This document shows, piece after piece, positions 36,417 through 46,818 of a DNA stretch of 64,000 nucleotides. The notes beneath the pieces are model-generated. The model had not been told where the DNA came from. It ran no database searches and worked only from the letters and a program-made list of their open reading frames with translations. Both the position numbers and the translations under genes were made by a program. Numbering within the stretch: position 1 is the first letter of the stretch; each line of letters starts with the position of its first letter. Source of the DNA: Neisseria weixii (GTDB taxonomy: Bacteria; Pseudomonadota; Gammaproteobacteria; Burkholderiales; Neisseriaceae); contig NZ_CP023429.1 of assembly GCF_002327085.1 (NCBI RefSeq), forward strand, positions 1,302,001 to 1,366,000, in the 5' to 3' direction.

Positions 36417-37306
36417 ATGAATATTCTACCTATTGATAAAAAAGTACAAGTAATCCAGCTTCTTCTTGAAGGCTGTTCTATGCGTTCAATAGAGAGAATT
36501 GTTGGTTGCTCAATCAATACTGTTACCAAATTATTGGTTGATACAGGTAGGGCTTGTTTTGAATATCAAGACCTTAATTTACGCAATCTTACCAGTAAAT
36601 TAGTTCAATGTGATGAAATTTGGAGTTTTGTTTATGCTAAACAGCGCAATGTACCTGAAGAGTTGAAAGGTATTTTTGGTTATGGTGATGTCTATACTTG
36701 GACTGCATTAGAACAGAAAGTAAATTGATATTGAGTTGGCTGGTAGGTGCGCGTAATGCAGGTTGTGCTAAACTATTCATGCAAGATGTAGCCAGTCGTT
36801 TAGCCAATCGTGTTCAACTTACAACTGACGGTCACCACCCATATCTACAAGCAGTTGAAGATGCCTTTGGTGGTGAAATTGATTATGCGATGTTAGTAAA
36901 ATTATATGGCAGCCAACCAACTGATGATAAACGCCGCTATTCTCCATCAGGATTTAAAGGTGCATACAAACAAATTATTTCAGGTAGTCCAGTAGATGAA
37001 CACATTAGTACCAGCTTTGTAGAACGCCAAAATTTAACCATGCGTATGCACATGAGACGATTTACTCGTTTGACCAATGGATTTAGTAAAAAAGTTGAAA
37101 ATCACATGAATGCAGTCAGCTTGCACTTTATGTATTACAACTTTGGACGAATACATAAATCTTTGCGTATTACCCCAGCAATGGCTGCTGGCATTAGTGA
37201 CCATGTATGGAGCATTGAAGAGATTGTGCGATTAGTTCCTGAGCCTGTTGCAAAAAAGCGTGGTCCTTACAAGAAGAAAAGCGAATCACAAAAAATAAAA
37301 TTTTAA
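36417..37306 (+). CDS. IS1-family transposase, one frameshift
   Basis: DDE transposase of about 296 residues. The N-terminal helix-turn-helix is LLLEGCSMRSIERIVGCSINTVTKLL. Catalytic residues: Asp in LVQCDEIWSFVYAKQ, Asp in QLTTDGHHPY, Glu in TSFVERQNLTMRM. The C-terminus is basic (KKRGPYKKKSE). The frame breaks near 36713; one added base restores TALETESKLILSWLVGARN. Its right end is the island boundary. The matching left end is not next to it but 12.6 kb away at 23616. Confidence 0.85.
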
Positions 37307-37320
37307 AGTGAGACACTACC

Positions 37321-38239
37321 ACGTTTCCTATGATGTATCACGCGATTTCTTCAAAGCGTATAATCCTTTGTTCATCGAACACTTCCGCAGAAGCCATCCG
37401 CACATCGACTTACATATCCAGCAATCTCATGGTAGCTCGAGCAAACAGGCTGTGTCGGTAGCCAATGGTTTGCCGATGTGGTGACCATGAACCAAACGTC
37501 CGACATCGATTTGTTGTAACAACGCGGTTTGGTTAAGTCTGATTGGGCGCAACGCTTGCCGGATAATGCCGTGCCGTTTACCAGCGTGACCGTATTTCTT
37601 GTGCGCAAAGGCAATCCACAACACATTTACGACTGGGCTGATTTGGTGCGTGATAACGTCCAAGTTGTGTTTGCCAATCCGAAAACCAGCGGTAACGGCC
37701 GCTATGCCTTCCTAGGCGCATACAGCTACGGCTTGAAAGCGAATAAAGGCAGCGAAACCAACGCGGAAAACTTCATGCGCAAACTGCTGAATAACGTGCC
37801 GATGTTTGAAAACGGCAGCCGTACCGCGACCACCAGTTTCACCCAACGCCAAATCGGCGATGTATTGATTACCTTGGAAAACGAAGCCAATATCGTCAGC
37901 CGCCACCTTGCGCCCGGCCAATTCGACATCGTTTACCCAAGCTATACCGTTGAAGCGCAAACACCCGTAGCCGTGGTAGGCAGTGTAGCCGAGAAAAAAG
38001 ATTCCGAAACCGTTTCCAAAGAATATCTGGCATTTCTATGGAGCAAACCCGCGCAGGAATTGGCCGCCAAACTCTACTTCCGCCCGAGCGACAAATCTAT
38101 TTTGTCCGCCAATCATGCCGATTTTCCCGATTTGGAAACCTTCCGTCCCAACGAAACCCTGGGTACATAGCCGCACATTATGCAGAAATTTTCTGCTGAC
38201 GGTGGCATGTTTGACGAATTAACGACTACAGCAAAGTAA
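37321..38239 (+). pseudogene. sbp: Sulfate-binding protein, first tandem copy, truncated and decayed
   Basis: Begins in the middle of the gene (VSYDVSRDFFKAYNPLF) at the IS1-family end; the promoter, signal peptide and N-terminus are gone. It has a frame loss near 37472 (NGL..ADVV), a TAA where its partner has a Glu (DIDLL*QRGL), and a TAG where its partner has Trp (GT*PHIMQKF). The rest tracks the intact copy at 38376 closely, ending at 38237-38239. A pseudogene by any reading. Confidence 0.9.
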
Positions 38240-38245
38240 ACCTTC

Positions 38246-38279
38246 AAGGCCGCCTGAAAGCCTTTCAGACGGCCTTGTT
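38246..38279 (+). terminator. DUS hairpin between the two sbp copies
   Basis: CAAGGCCGCCTGAAAG and CTTTCAGACGGCCTTG form a 16-bp stem with one mismatch. The left arm is a DUS variant. Confidence 0.8.
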
Positions 38280-38375
38280 ACTTATAACCAAAACTGATAA
38301 CCACCAAATCAAACATTATTTCTCATGTTTAATCAGACGGTATAAAGTACGCCCATCAATTTAAGGAGCCGATAC

Positions 38376-39431
38376 ATGATCATCCGTAACCTGACCCTTG
38401 CCGCCTTAGCAGCTTCCGTGGCTTTAACCGCCTGCACCCCGAAAGAAGAAAAAGCTGCCGACGGCAATGCGGCCGCCCCTTCCGCCGATGGCAAAGGCAT
38501 TACTTTGCTGAACGTGTCTTACGATGTGGCACGCGATTTCTATAAAGAATACAACCCGCTGTTTATCAAAGAATACCAAGCCAAACACAATGGCGCAGAA
38601 ATCAATGTGCAGCAGTCGCACGGCGGCTCGAGCAAACAGGCTTTATCTGTGGCCAACGGTTTGGCGGCGGATGTGGTGACCATGAACCAAACATCCGATA
38701 TCGAATTGCTGGAACAAAAAGGCTTGGTGAAAAACGGTTGGGCGAAACGCCTGCCGGATAATGCCGTGCCGTTTACCAGCACCACCGTTTTCTTGGTGCG
38801 CAAAGGCAATCCGAAGCAGATTAAAGACTGGAACGACTTAACCAAAGACGGCGTGCAAATTGTATTGGCCAATCCGAAAACCACCGGCAACGGCCGTTAC
38901 GCCTTCTTGGGCGCATACGGCTATGGCTTGAAAGTGAACAACGGCGATGAAGCTAAAACCAACGAATTTGTCGCTGCTTTCCTGAAAAATGCGCCCGTAT
39001 TTGAAAACGGCGGCCGCGCCGCCACTACCACCTTCAGCCAACGCAATATCGGCGACGTCTTGGTAACTTTTGAAAACGAAGCCAACCACGTCAGCAAAAA
39101 ACTGACCCAAAACCAATTTGAAATCGTTTACCCGAGTTACACCATTTTGTCGGAAAGCCCGGTTGCGGTGGTGGATTCTGTGGTTGAGAAAAAAGGCACA
39201 CAGGAAGCCGCCAAAGAATATTTGGAATACCTGTGGAGCGAACCGGCGCAAGAATTGGCGGCCAAACTCTACCTGCGCCCGCGTAATGCCGATGTCTTGG
39301 CCAAACACCAAGCCGATTTCCCGGCCATCGAGACCTTCACGCCAAACGAAAAATTCGGCGCGTGGGAAGACATCATGAAAAAATATTTTGCCGACGGCGG
39401 TTTGGTGGATCAACTGTCGCCTAAAAAATAA
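38376..39431 (+). CDS. sbp: Sulfate/thiosulfate ABC transporter substrate-binding lipoprotein
   Basis: Captures sulfate in the periplasm for an ABC importer. The N-terminus MIIRNLTLAALAASVALTAC is a lipoprotein signal with lipobox LTAC, unusual compared with soluble enterobacterial Sbp but expected for Neisseria. Signature blocks LLNVSYDVARDFYKEYN, QQSHGGSSKQA and NPKTTGNGRYAFLGAYGY (sulfate pocket) are intact; 351 residues. AAGGAG precedes the ATG. No permease genes adjoin, but cysH lies two genes downstream, giving a small sulfur-assimilation neighbourhood. A DUS terminator follows. Confidence 0.93.
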   Translation: MIIRNLTLAALAASVALTACTPKEEKAADGNAAAPSADGKGITLLNVSYDVARDFYKEYNPLFIKEYQAKHNGAEINVQQSHGGSSKQALSVANGLAADVVTMNQTSDIELLEQKGLVKNGWAKRLPDNAVPFTSTTVFLVRKGNPKQIKDWNDLTKDGVQIVLANPKTTGNGRYAFLGAYGYGLKVNNGDEAKTNEFVAAFLKNAPVFENGGRAATTTFSQRNIGDVLVTFENEANHVSKKLTQNQFEIVYPSYTILSESPVAVVDSVVEKKGTQEAAKEYLEYLWSEPAQELAAKLYLRPRNADVLAKHQADFPAIETFTPNEKFGAWEDIMKKYFADGGLVDQLSPKK

Positions 39432-39448
39432 AGTTTGATGTGTTAAAA

Positions 39449-39492
39449 ACAGGCCGTCTGAAAATGGATTTGCGTTTTCAGACGGCCTTTTG
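39449..39492. terminator. DUS terminator after sbp
   Basis: AGGCCGTCTGAAAA and TTTTCAGACGGCCT with TTTT behind it. Confidence 0.85.
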
Positions 39493-39540
39493 CCGCTTGT
39501 TTTCCGTTAAAATAATGTTTTCTGTTTTTTTAGAAGATAA

Positions 39541-40599
39541 ATGTCCGACCGCAAAATCATCCATATCGATATGGACGCGTTCTACGCTTCGGTAGAATTG
39601 CGCGAACAGCCGCAGCTGAAAGGCAAGCCGGTGGTCGTGGCTTGGGATGGCGCGCGTTCGGTGATTTGCGCGGCTTCTTATGAAGCGCGGCAATTCGGCT
39701 TGCATTCTGCCATGTCGGTGGCGACGGCGAAACGGCTTTGCCCGCAGGCTGTTTATATTCCGCCGCATTTTGAACTGTATCGCCAAGTTTCTGGGCAGAT
39801 TCACACCATTTTCAGACGGCATACTGATTTAATCGAACCGCTCTCGTTGGATGAAGCATATTTGGACGTGACGGCCAACAAACAAAATATCCGCTATGCC
39901 AGCGAAATTGCCGAAAAAATCCGCGCCGAAATCTTTGCCGAAACGGGGCTGACCGCTTCCGCAGGTATTGCGCCCAACAAATTCCTCGCCAAAATCGCCT
40001 CCGACTGGCGCAAGCCCAACGGTCAATTTGTGCTGCATCCGAAAAAAATCGACGCTTTTTTAGAAACGCTGCCGCTGGGCAAAATTCCCGGCGTGGGTAA
40101 AGTGACGCTGAAAAAAATGCAGGCATTGGGCATGCAGACGGCCGGTGATTTGCGCCGCTTCGAGCGGGGTGAACTGTTAAACTATTTTGGCCGCTACGGC
40201 TACCGGCTTTACGATTTGGCACGCGGGGTGGATGAACGGCCGGTGAAAGCGAGCCGCGAGCGTTTGCAGATTTCGACCGAAATTACGCTGCCGGAAGATT
40301 TATCGCTGGCGCAAACGATCGAACACTTACCGCATTTGGCCGAAGATTTATGGCAACAAATCCAGCGTAAAAATGTCGATGTCAAAGGCGTGACGCTCAA
40401 ACTCAAAACCCATGATTTCCGTATCATCACCCGTTCGCTGACTTACTCTTCGGTGCTGCCCGACCGCCAAGCCTTATTGAAAGCCGCACACACCTTGGTT
40501 GAACGCGTGCCGCCACAAACGGAAGATGCTTTTCGTTTAATCGGCATCGGGGTCAGCCATTTATTACCGAAAAATCAGCAGCAATCGCTTTGGTTATAA
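39541..40599 (+). CDS. dinB: DNA polymerase IV
   Basis: Y-family translesion polymerase. The palm motifs IIHIDMDAFYASVE (residues 5-18) and LSLDEAYLDVT (about 101-111) hold the metal-binding acids; the helix-hairpin-helix is GKIPGVGKVTLKKMQALG. The C-terminal little-finger domain is present. No obvious beta-clamp motif was confirmed beyond the final NQQQSLWL, which looks like one (QxxLxL type). 352 residues, intact. A DUS (TTCAGACGGCAT) lies inside the coding region near 39812. Confidence 0.94.
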   Translation: MSDRKIIHIDMDAFYASVELREQPQLKGKPVVVAWDGARSVICAASYEARQFGLHSAMSVATAKRLCPQAVYIPPHFELYRQVSGQIHTIFRRHTDLIEPLSLDEAYLDVTANKQNIRYASEIAEKIRAEIFAETGLTASAGIAPNKFLAKIASDWRKPNGQFVLHPKKIDAFLETLPLGKIPGVGKVTLKKMQALGMQTAGDLRRFERGELLNYFGRYGYRLYDLARGVDERPVKASRERLQISTEITLPEDLSLAQTIEHLPHLAEDLWQQIQRKNVDVKGVTLKLKTHDFRIITRSLTYSSVLPDRQALLKAAHTLVERVPPQTEDAFRLIGIGVSHLLPKNQQQSLWL

Positions 40600-40722
40600 A
40601 GAAATAGAAAAGCATTCTTTCCTTTCGGTTTACTACAGGCGGACAATGACAGCATGACAATAATGTTCAGACGGCCTGAAATCATGTGAAGGCCGTCTGA
40701 AACACAATAAGGAACACCTGCC

Positions 40723-41457
40723 ATGACTTCATTTTTCCGCCCGAGCTTCTGGAAGATTCCGGAAGTAACCGCCGAAGAGCGCCAACGCCTGCCCCAACTA
40801 ACCGCCACCTTAGAACAACGTTTGCAAGAAATTGCCGAACGCTTTCCACAGTCTGTATCCGCTTCCAGCTTAGCGGTTGAAGACATGGTGATTACCGATG
40901 CGATATGCCGTCTGAAACTGCCCATCCGCATCATTACGCTCAACACCGGCAAACTCAATCCCGAAACCGAAGCATTGATTGCCGCCACCAATGCGCGTTA
41001 TCAAACCGAATTGGAAGTATTCCACCCGATTGAAGCCGAAGCACAAGCCTTTGAAGAGAAATTCGGCACCACCGCCATGTACGACAGCGTGGCATTACGC
41101 CGCCAATGCTGCCATATCCGAAAAATCGAACCGCTCAACCGCGCCTTGGGCAACGCGCCCGCATGGCTGACCGGCCAGCGCCGCAGCCAGTCGGACACGC
41201 GCAGTGAATTGAATTTTGAAGAGCATGATTCAGGCCGCAATATCGCTAAATTTAATCCGATTTTCGATTGGGAAGAATTGGACGTGTGGGCTTATGCGCA
41301 AGAATATGATGTGCCGCTGAATGATTTGTATCACCAAGGTTATCCGAGCATTGGCTGCGAACCATGCACCCGTCCGGTAAAAGAAGGTGAAAATATCCGC
41401 GCCGGGCGCTGGTGGTGGGAAAGCAAAGACAGTAAAGAATGTGGTTTGCACAAGTAA
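40723..41457 (+). CDS. cysH: Adenylylsulfate / phosphoadenylylsulfate reductase
   Basis: Reduces APS or PAPS to sulfite using thioredoxin. 244 residues. Catalytic ECGLH at the C-terminus (KDSKECGLHK). The paired Cys motifs RRQCCHIRKIEPL and GCEPCTRPV bind a [4Fe-4S] cluster, the mark of the APS-reductase subgroup rather than the E. coli PAPS enzyme. AAGGA precedes the ATG. Lies close to the sulfate-binding protein gene. The usual cysDN/cysIJ genes are not in the window. Confidence 0.92.
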   Translation: MTSFFRPSFWKIPEVTAEERQRLPQLTATLEQRLQEIAERFPQSVSASSLAVEDMVITDAICRLKLPIRIITLNTGKLNPETEALIAATNARYQTELEVFHPIEAEAQAFEEKFGTTAMYDSVALRRQCCHIRKIEPLNRALGNAPAWLTGQRRSQSDTRSELNFEEHDSGRNIAKFNPIFDWEELDVWAYAQEYDVPLNDLYHQGYPSIGCEPCTRPVKEGENIRAGRWWWESKDSKECGLHK

Positions 41458-41474
41458 TGCTTTGAATGACAAAA

Positions 41475-42531
41475 GAGCGAAACCCTCTTAAACCATACAA
41501 CATAACCATAGTTATCAATTAAACTCCCTAAAATCAAAATCCTCCAAATCCCCCATAAGCCGGATTTAGAGGATTTTCTTCATGAGCAGCTTTCTTCAAA
41601 CAAGCTGCCGAAACCATCATTACCAAACATATTGACCGGTTTGCATTGCTGATTATCTCAAACAGCAAAAAGGCCTTTATACCCGTCATAACGGCGGCCG
41701 TCCCGCCTATTCATTACTGCCCATGTTTAAAGCCGTTTTACCCGGCTAATGACACAGCCTGAGACCTTTGCAAAACTCCTTGAAAAGCCACTGCACAAAG
41801 AATCGACGTCATTCCCGCCTGCGCGGGAATCCATTTTTGAACATGGCAAACTGTTGAATAAAATAAGTTGCTGAAATTTTAAGATGGATTCCCGCCTGCG
41901 GGGAATGACAGCTGTTTGGTTGTTTATTGATAGTTTATGAGGTTTTGCAAAGGTCTCGGCCTATCCGATCCCGAACACAGTCTCATTACCCGCATTGACT
42001 TTCATCTTCTGTGGTTTGACGAGCTCCATATTCCCGACCACACTTGAACATGAGTGCAATTACTTTGAACCGTTGCCGCAAGACATGGCCGAAGGAACCA
42101 AGATTTACGCCGGCAAAGGTTATGGCGGCAAAGCCAATCGAATATTACTACAACGAAAAAGGCTTTCAGACGGCATTATGCGTAAGGCACACCGTGGTCG
42201 TCCGTTAACAGAAGAAGAGAGCGCAAAAAAATAAGCACATGTCAAAAACGCGCTATGTGGTGGAACAGAGTTTTGGTACGTTACACTGTCAATTCCGCTG
42301 TCACCATGCTGTTTATTTTGGCTTATTGACCGTTACAAAGTTATTTGAAGGTGATGGGTATCAAACCTGCTGAAAGCTGCCAACAGGCTTTGTGTGTCTG
42401 CCGCCTGAAAGAGTGGAAACAGGCCCCTAAGGAGGGAATTACAGGCAACCATGTGTCGTTTGGGATAATAAAAAAGCTTACTTTAGCTAAGTAAGCTTTC
42501 TTGATTTTGGTTAAGGTTTTGCAAAGCTCTC
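41475..42531 (+). mobile_element. Degenerate IS1106-like element with nested MITE
   Basis: The left part has the family leader and ATGAGCAGCTTTCTTCAAAC start; the right end is TTTTGCAAAGCTCTC. The transposase is in pieces: SDPEHSLITRIDF from about 41962, then KIYAGKGYGGKANRI and GIMRKAHRGRPLTEEE to 42234, then VVEQSFGTLHCQFRC on another frame near 42255. It has stops, deletions and a 197-bp MITE at 41761-41957. Not functional. Confidence 0.85.
41761..41957. repeat. 197-bp MITE with dRS3 arms, copy 2
   Basis: Inverted ends GAGACCTTTGCAAAA / TTTTGCAAAGGTCTC. It contains an exact 20-bp dRS3 form, ATTCCCGCCTGCGCGGGAAT (about 41812-41831), and a second arm with one base lost (near 41888). Flanked by AGCCT (41756-41760) and GGCCT (41958-41962). 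It splits the transposase codons for HSLSDPE. Confidence 0.9.
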
Positions 42532-42562
42532 AGGCCGTCTGAAATTTCAAACGGCCTTTTTA
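42531..42562. terminator. DUS hairpin after the DUF4124 gene
   Basis: AGGCCGTCTGAAATTTCAAACGGCCT with one mismatch in the right arm, T-rich end. Confidence 0.7.
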
Positions 42563-42577
42563 TTATGGATTACGCAA

Positions 42578-43021
42578 TTAGTTGCAATATTTGCTGATGT
42601 CGGCATCGTAACGCTGCTTCAATGCCTCTCGGTTGTTGGCGCGCGCAGATTCGGCATAATCGCGGTTAAGGCGGGCGGCTTTGCAGTTGTCGTCTTTCAT
42701 GGCCTGGTTGTCTTCGGCAATTTTTTGATTCTGCGCCTCAATCTGTTTATTGGCTTCGGTAATTCGTTGATTGAGCTGATTTTGCTGCTCAGCAATCGAG
42801 CCTTCGCTTGGTGCAGCGGCAGGGGCTTTTACCGGCTGATAAATCGTGTGCGTGCGCACATTCATGGTATTGCTGCGCGCCGGTTGCAGGCGGTGTGGCA
42901 CATCGGAATAAGTGGTGGTGCCGTTGGTATTGCGCCATGTGTAGACGCTGTTGGCTGAAACGGCAGCGGCGGTAAGAGAGAAACAAACGGTCAGCAGGGT
43001 GTATGTTAGAGTCGTTTTCAT
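42578..43021 (-). CDS. DUF4124 domain-containing periplasmic protein
   Basis: 147 residues. Signal peptide MKTTLTYTLLTVCFSLTAAAVSA, then the DUF4124 core SVYTWRNTNGTTTYSDVPH, in which the W, the T/Y-S-D-x-P part and the strand pattern are typical. Next come a Pro/Ala linker and a coiled coil rich in Q, N, E and K (EQQNQLNQRITEANKQIEAQ). Two Cys (DDNCKAARL and KYCN) may form a disulfide. Function unknown. Same pattern occurs widely in beta- and gammaproteobacteria. Confidence 0.85.
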   Translation of the reverse strand: MKTTLTYTLLTVCFSLTAAAVSANSVYTWRNTNGTTTYSDVPHRLQPARSNTMNVRTHTIYQPVKAPAAAPSEGSIAEQQNQLNQRITEANKQIEAQNQKIAEDNQAMKDDNCKAARLNRDYAESARANNREALKQRYDADISKYCN

Positions 43022-43197
43022 AGGGTTTTCCGAGTAAAAAGAGTATTTGTGTTGTTTTCGATATTTTACTTGGTTTTTAAAGAGAATGTCATAAAAATCA
43101 GAGAAAAATTTAGTATGTATATGCTTCTTGTGCGGCGGGTTGTTGAAATTGTAAAAAATTAGCGCAAATGAGCAAGCGATTCTGTTAAGTCGATTCT

Positions 43198-43211
43198 TTA
43201 CATGTTATAAT
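43198..43211 (+). promoter_or_regulatory. Extended -10 promoter of guaB
   Basis: TGTTATAAT (TG-n-TATAAT) about 37 bases before the guaB start, with no good -35 hexamer at 17 bases. Confidence 0.55.
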
Positions 43212-43247
43212 GCCGTGCATCTTGCACAAACTGAAAGCCTGAGCATC

Positions 43248-44711
43248 ATGCGTATCGTAGAAAAAGCCTATACTTTTGACGACGTTTTATTGGTTCCTGC
43301 ACACTCAACCGTGCTGCCGCGCGACGTCAAACTTCAAACCAAACTCACCCGCGAAATCACGCTCAATATTCCTTTACTTTCCGCTGCGATGGATACCGTA
43401 ACCGAAGCCAAGCTGGCTATTTCGATGGCGCAGGAAGGCGGTATCGGTATTATTCATAAAAACATGACGTCTGAGCTGCAAGCGCGTGCGGTGTCGAAAG
43501 TGAAGCGCCATGAAAGCGGCATTGTAAAAGATCCGGTTACTGTAGCGTCGGATGTATTGATTGGCGATTTGCTGAAGCAACGTGCCGAACGCAAACGCAA
43601 AATGTCAGGCTTGCCGGTGGTGGAAAACGGCAAAGTGGTCGGTATCGTGACCAACCGTGATTTGCGTTTTGAAGAGCGTTTGGATTTGCCGGTATCGGCC
43701 ATTATGACTCCGCGCGAACGTTTGGTGACCGTATCTGAAGGCACAAGCATTGAAGACGCGCGTGAATTGATGCATCAGCATAAAGTCGAGCGTGTGTTGG
43801 TGCTGAACAAGCAAGACGAGCTCAAAGGCTTGATTACGGTTAAAGATATTCTGAAAAACACTGAATTTCCGAATGCCAACAAAGATTCCGAAGGCCGTCT
43901 GCGCGTCGGTGCGGCGGTGGGTACCGGCGGTGATACTGAAGCGCGTGTGAAAGCCTTGGTAGAAGCCGGTGCAGACGTGATTGTGGTCGATACTGCCCAC
44001 GGTCACAGTCAGGGCGTGATTGAGCGTGTGCGCTGGGTGAAAGAAAACTATCCGCAAGTGCAGGTAATCGGCGGCAATATTGCCACTGCCCAAGCTGCTT
44101 TAGATTTGGTGGCCGCCGGTGCGGACGCGGTGAAAGTAGGTATCGGCCCCGGCTCAATTTGTACTACGCGTATTGTGGCCGGTGTCGGTGTGCCGCAATT
44201 AACTGCCGTTCACAATGTTGCCGAAGCCCTGAAAAGCACCGGCGTGCCGTTGATTGCCGACGGTGGCATCCGCTTCTCAGGCGATATTTCCAAAGCTTTA
44301 GCCGCAGGGGCGTACAGCGTGATGCTGGGCGGGATGTTTGCCGGTACCGAAGAAGCACCGGGCGAAATCGAACTTTACCAAGGTCGTTCGTATAAATCTT
44401 ACCGTGGCATGGGTTCGCTGGGTGCGATGAGCCAAGGTTCAGCCGACCGCTATTTCCAAGACAAAACCGACAGCACCGACAAATACGTACCGGAAGGCAT
44501 TGAAGGCCGTGTACCTTACAAAGGCCCGATTGTGAACATCATTCATCAATTGATGGGTGGTTTGCGCTCGAGTATGGGCTATTTGGGTTGCGCCAGCATT
44601 AATGAAATGCACGAAAAAGCCGAATTTGTGGAAATCACTTCCGCCGGCATGAGCGAATCACACGTTCACGATGTGCAAATTACCAAAGAAGCGCCGAATT
44701 ATCATCGTTAA
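43248..44711 (+). CDS. guaB: IMP dehydrogenase
   Basis: Oxidises IMP to XMP, the committed step of GMP synthesis. Family start [20 protein letters not shown] at 43248; the frame is open from 43215 but the extra 11 residues are not family-like. TIM barrel with two CBS domains between about residues 90 and 205, catalytic Cys in [11 protein letters not shown], and flap [11 protein letters not shown]. 487 residues, intact. Confidence 0.95.
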   Translation: MRIVEKAYTFDDVLLVPAHSTVLPRDVKLQTKLTREITLNIPLLSAAMDTVTEAKLAISMAQEGGIGIIHKNMTSELQARAVSKVKRHESGIVKDPVTVASDVLIGDLLKQRAERKRKMSGLPVVENGKVVGIVTNRDLRFEERLDLPVSAIMTPRERLVTVSEGTSIEDARELMHQHKVERVLVLNKQDELKGLITVKDILKNTEFPNANKDSEGRLRVGAAVGTGGDTEARVKALVEAGADVIVVDTAHGHSQGVIERVRWVKENYPQVQVIGGNIATAQAALDLVAAGADAVKVGIGPGSICTTRIVAGVGVPQLTAVHNVAEALKSTGVPLIADGGIRFSGDISKALAAGAYSVMLGGMFAGTEEAPGEIELYQGRSYKSYRGMGSLGAMSQGSADRYFQDKTDSTDKYVPEGIEGRVPYKGPIVNIIHQLMGGLRSSMGYLGCASINEMHEKAEFVEITSAGMSESHVHDVQITKEAPNYHR

Positions 44712-44735
44712 TTTATTAATCTGAATCAAGGCCGT

Positions 44736-44776
44736 TTGAAAAGTTTGCTTTATAATGCTTTTCAGACGGCCTTTTG
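44736..44776 (+). terminator. DUS-variant terminator after guaB
   Basis: AAGGCCGTTTGAAAAG pairs with CTTTTCAGACGGCCTT. The left arm has one base changed from the DUS. Confidence 0.75.
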
Positions 44777-46281
<1,505 letters not shown>

Positions 46282-46299
46282 GAATAGGAAATATGTTGC

Positions 46300-46578
46300 A
46301 TGAAGTGGGTGACCATCGTTTTATCCATCGCACTGGTGTGGTTTCAGTATAGCCTGTGGTTCGGCAAGGGCAGCTGGGGGCACTCGGATGAGTTGAAGGA
46401 ACAGCTTGCGGTGCAGGAAGAAAAAAACCAAACGCTCATTTTGCGCAATAATTTTTTAGCGGCGGAAGTGGATGATTTGGCCAACGGCCAAGAAGCCATT
46501 TCCGAGATTGCCCGCGTGGAATTAGGCTATGTGCAAGACGGTGAAACTTATTACCGTTTTATCGAACGCAGCCGTTAA
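46300..46578 (+). CDS. ftsB: Cell division protein FtsB
   Basis: A 92-residue bitopic membrane protein of the divisome, partner of FtsL and FtsQ. Membrane helix at the N-terminus (WVTIVLSIALVWFQYSLWFG), then a coiled coil (ELKEQLAVQEEKNQTLILRN), then the conserved EISEIARVELGYVQDGETYY-type tail (here AISEIARVELGYVQDGETYY). Follows eno closely. Confidence 0.93.
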   Translation: MKWVTIVLSIALVWFQYSLWFGKGSWGHSDELKEQLAVQEEKNQTLILRNNFLAAEVDDLANGQEAISEIARVELGYVQDGETYYRFIERSR

Positions 46579-46597
46579 GAAATTCATTTCTTAAATT

Positions 46598-46630
46598 AAA
46601 GGCCGTCTGTATATTCAGACGGCCTTTATC
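46598..46630. terminator. DUS terminator after eno-ftsB
   Basis: AAAGGCCGTCTG and CAGACGGCCTTT with a short loop. Confidence 0.8.
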
Positions 46631-46714
46631 TTTTTGCATAATTCATTTATAAAACAAATAAATATTTTCTATTAATATCATATCGTTTTCTCAATGCTTT
46701 TACAGTTTACTTGG

Positions 46715-46730
46715 TTTGATATAAATCAAA
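46715..46730 (+). promoter_or_regulatory. FNR-type binding site before cydDCABX
   Basis: TTTGATATAAATCAAA is a perfect palindrome matching the FNR consensus TTGAT-N4-ATCAA. A TATAAT at 46738-46743 lies only 18 bases from its centre, closer than a normal activating position. Repression, or activation of another promoter, is possible. Confidence 0.8.
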
Positions 46731-46818
46731 TAAGGCATATAATGCCGTAAGCCTTTTGGCTTATCCTTAGCTAAACTTTAGTGATAGATGGCCGTTTGTT
46801 TTCATCTCAGGAATTTCT

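Larger units (their letters stand above)
23616..37320. mobile_element. IS-bounded island carrying a TPS/CDI-type locus
   Basis: The left boundary GGTAGTGTCTCACTTT (23616-23631) is an exact inverted copy of AAAGTGAGACACTACC at the right boundary (37305-37320), the outer end of an IS1-family element. The left side cuts a MITE and the right side cuts a sulfate-binding protein gene, so the insertion came with a deletion or rearrangement; no target duplication is seen. Inside, IS1016 material at 24332-25043 and, inverted, at 36134-36227 forms a second bracket around the secretion locus. The interior is visibly AT-richer than the flanks and uses another DUS dialect. Confidence 0.78.
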
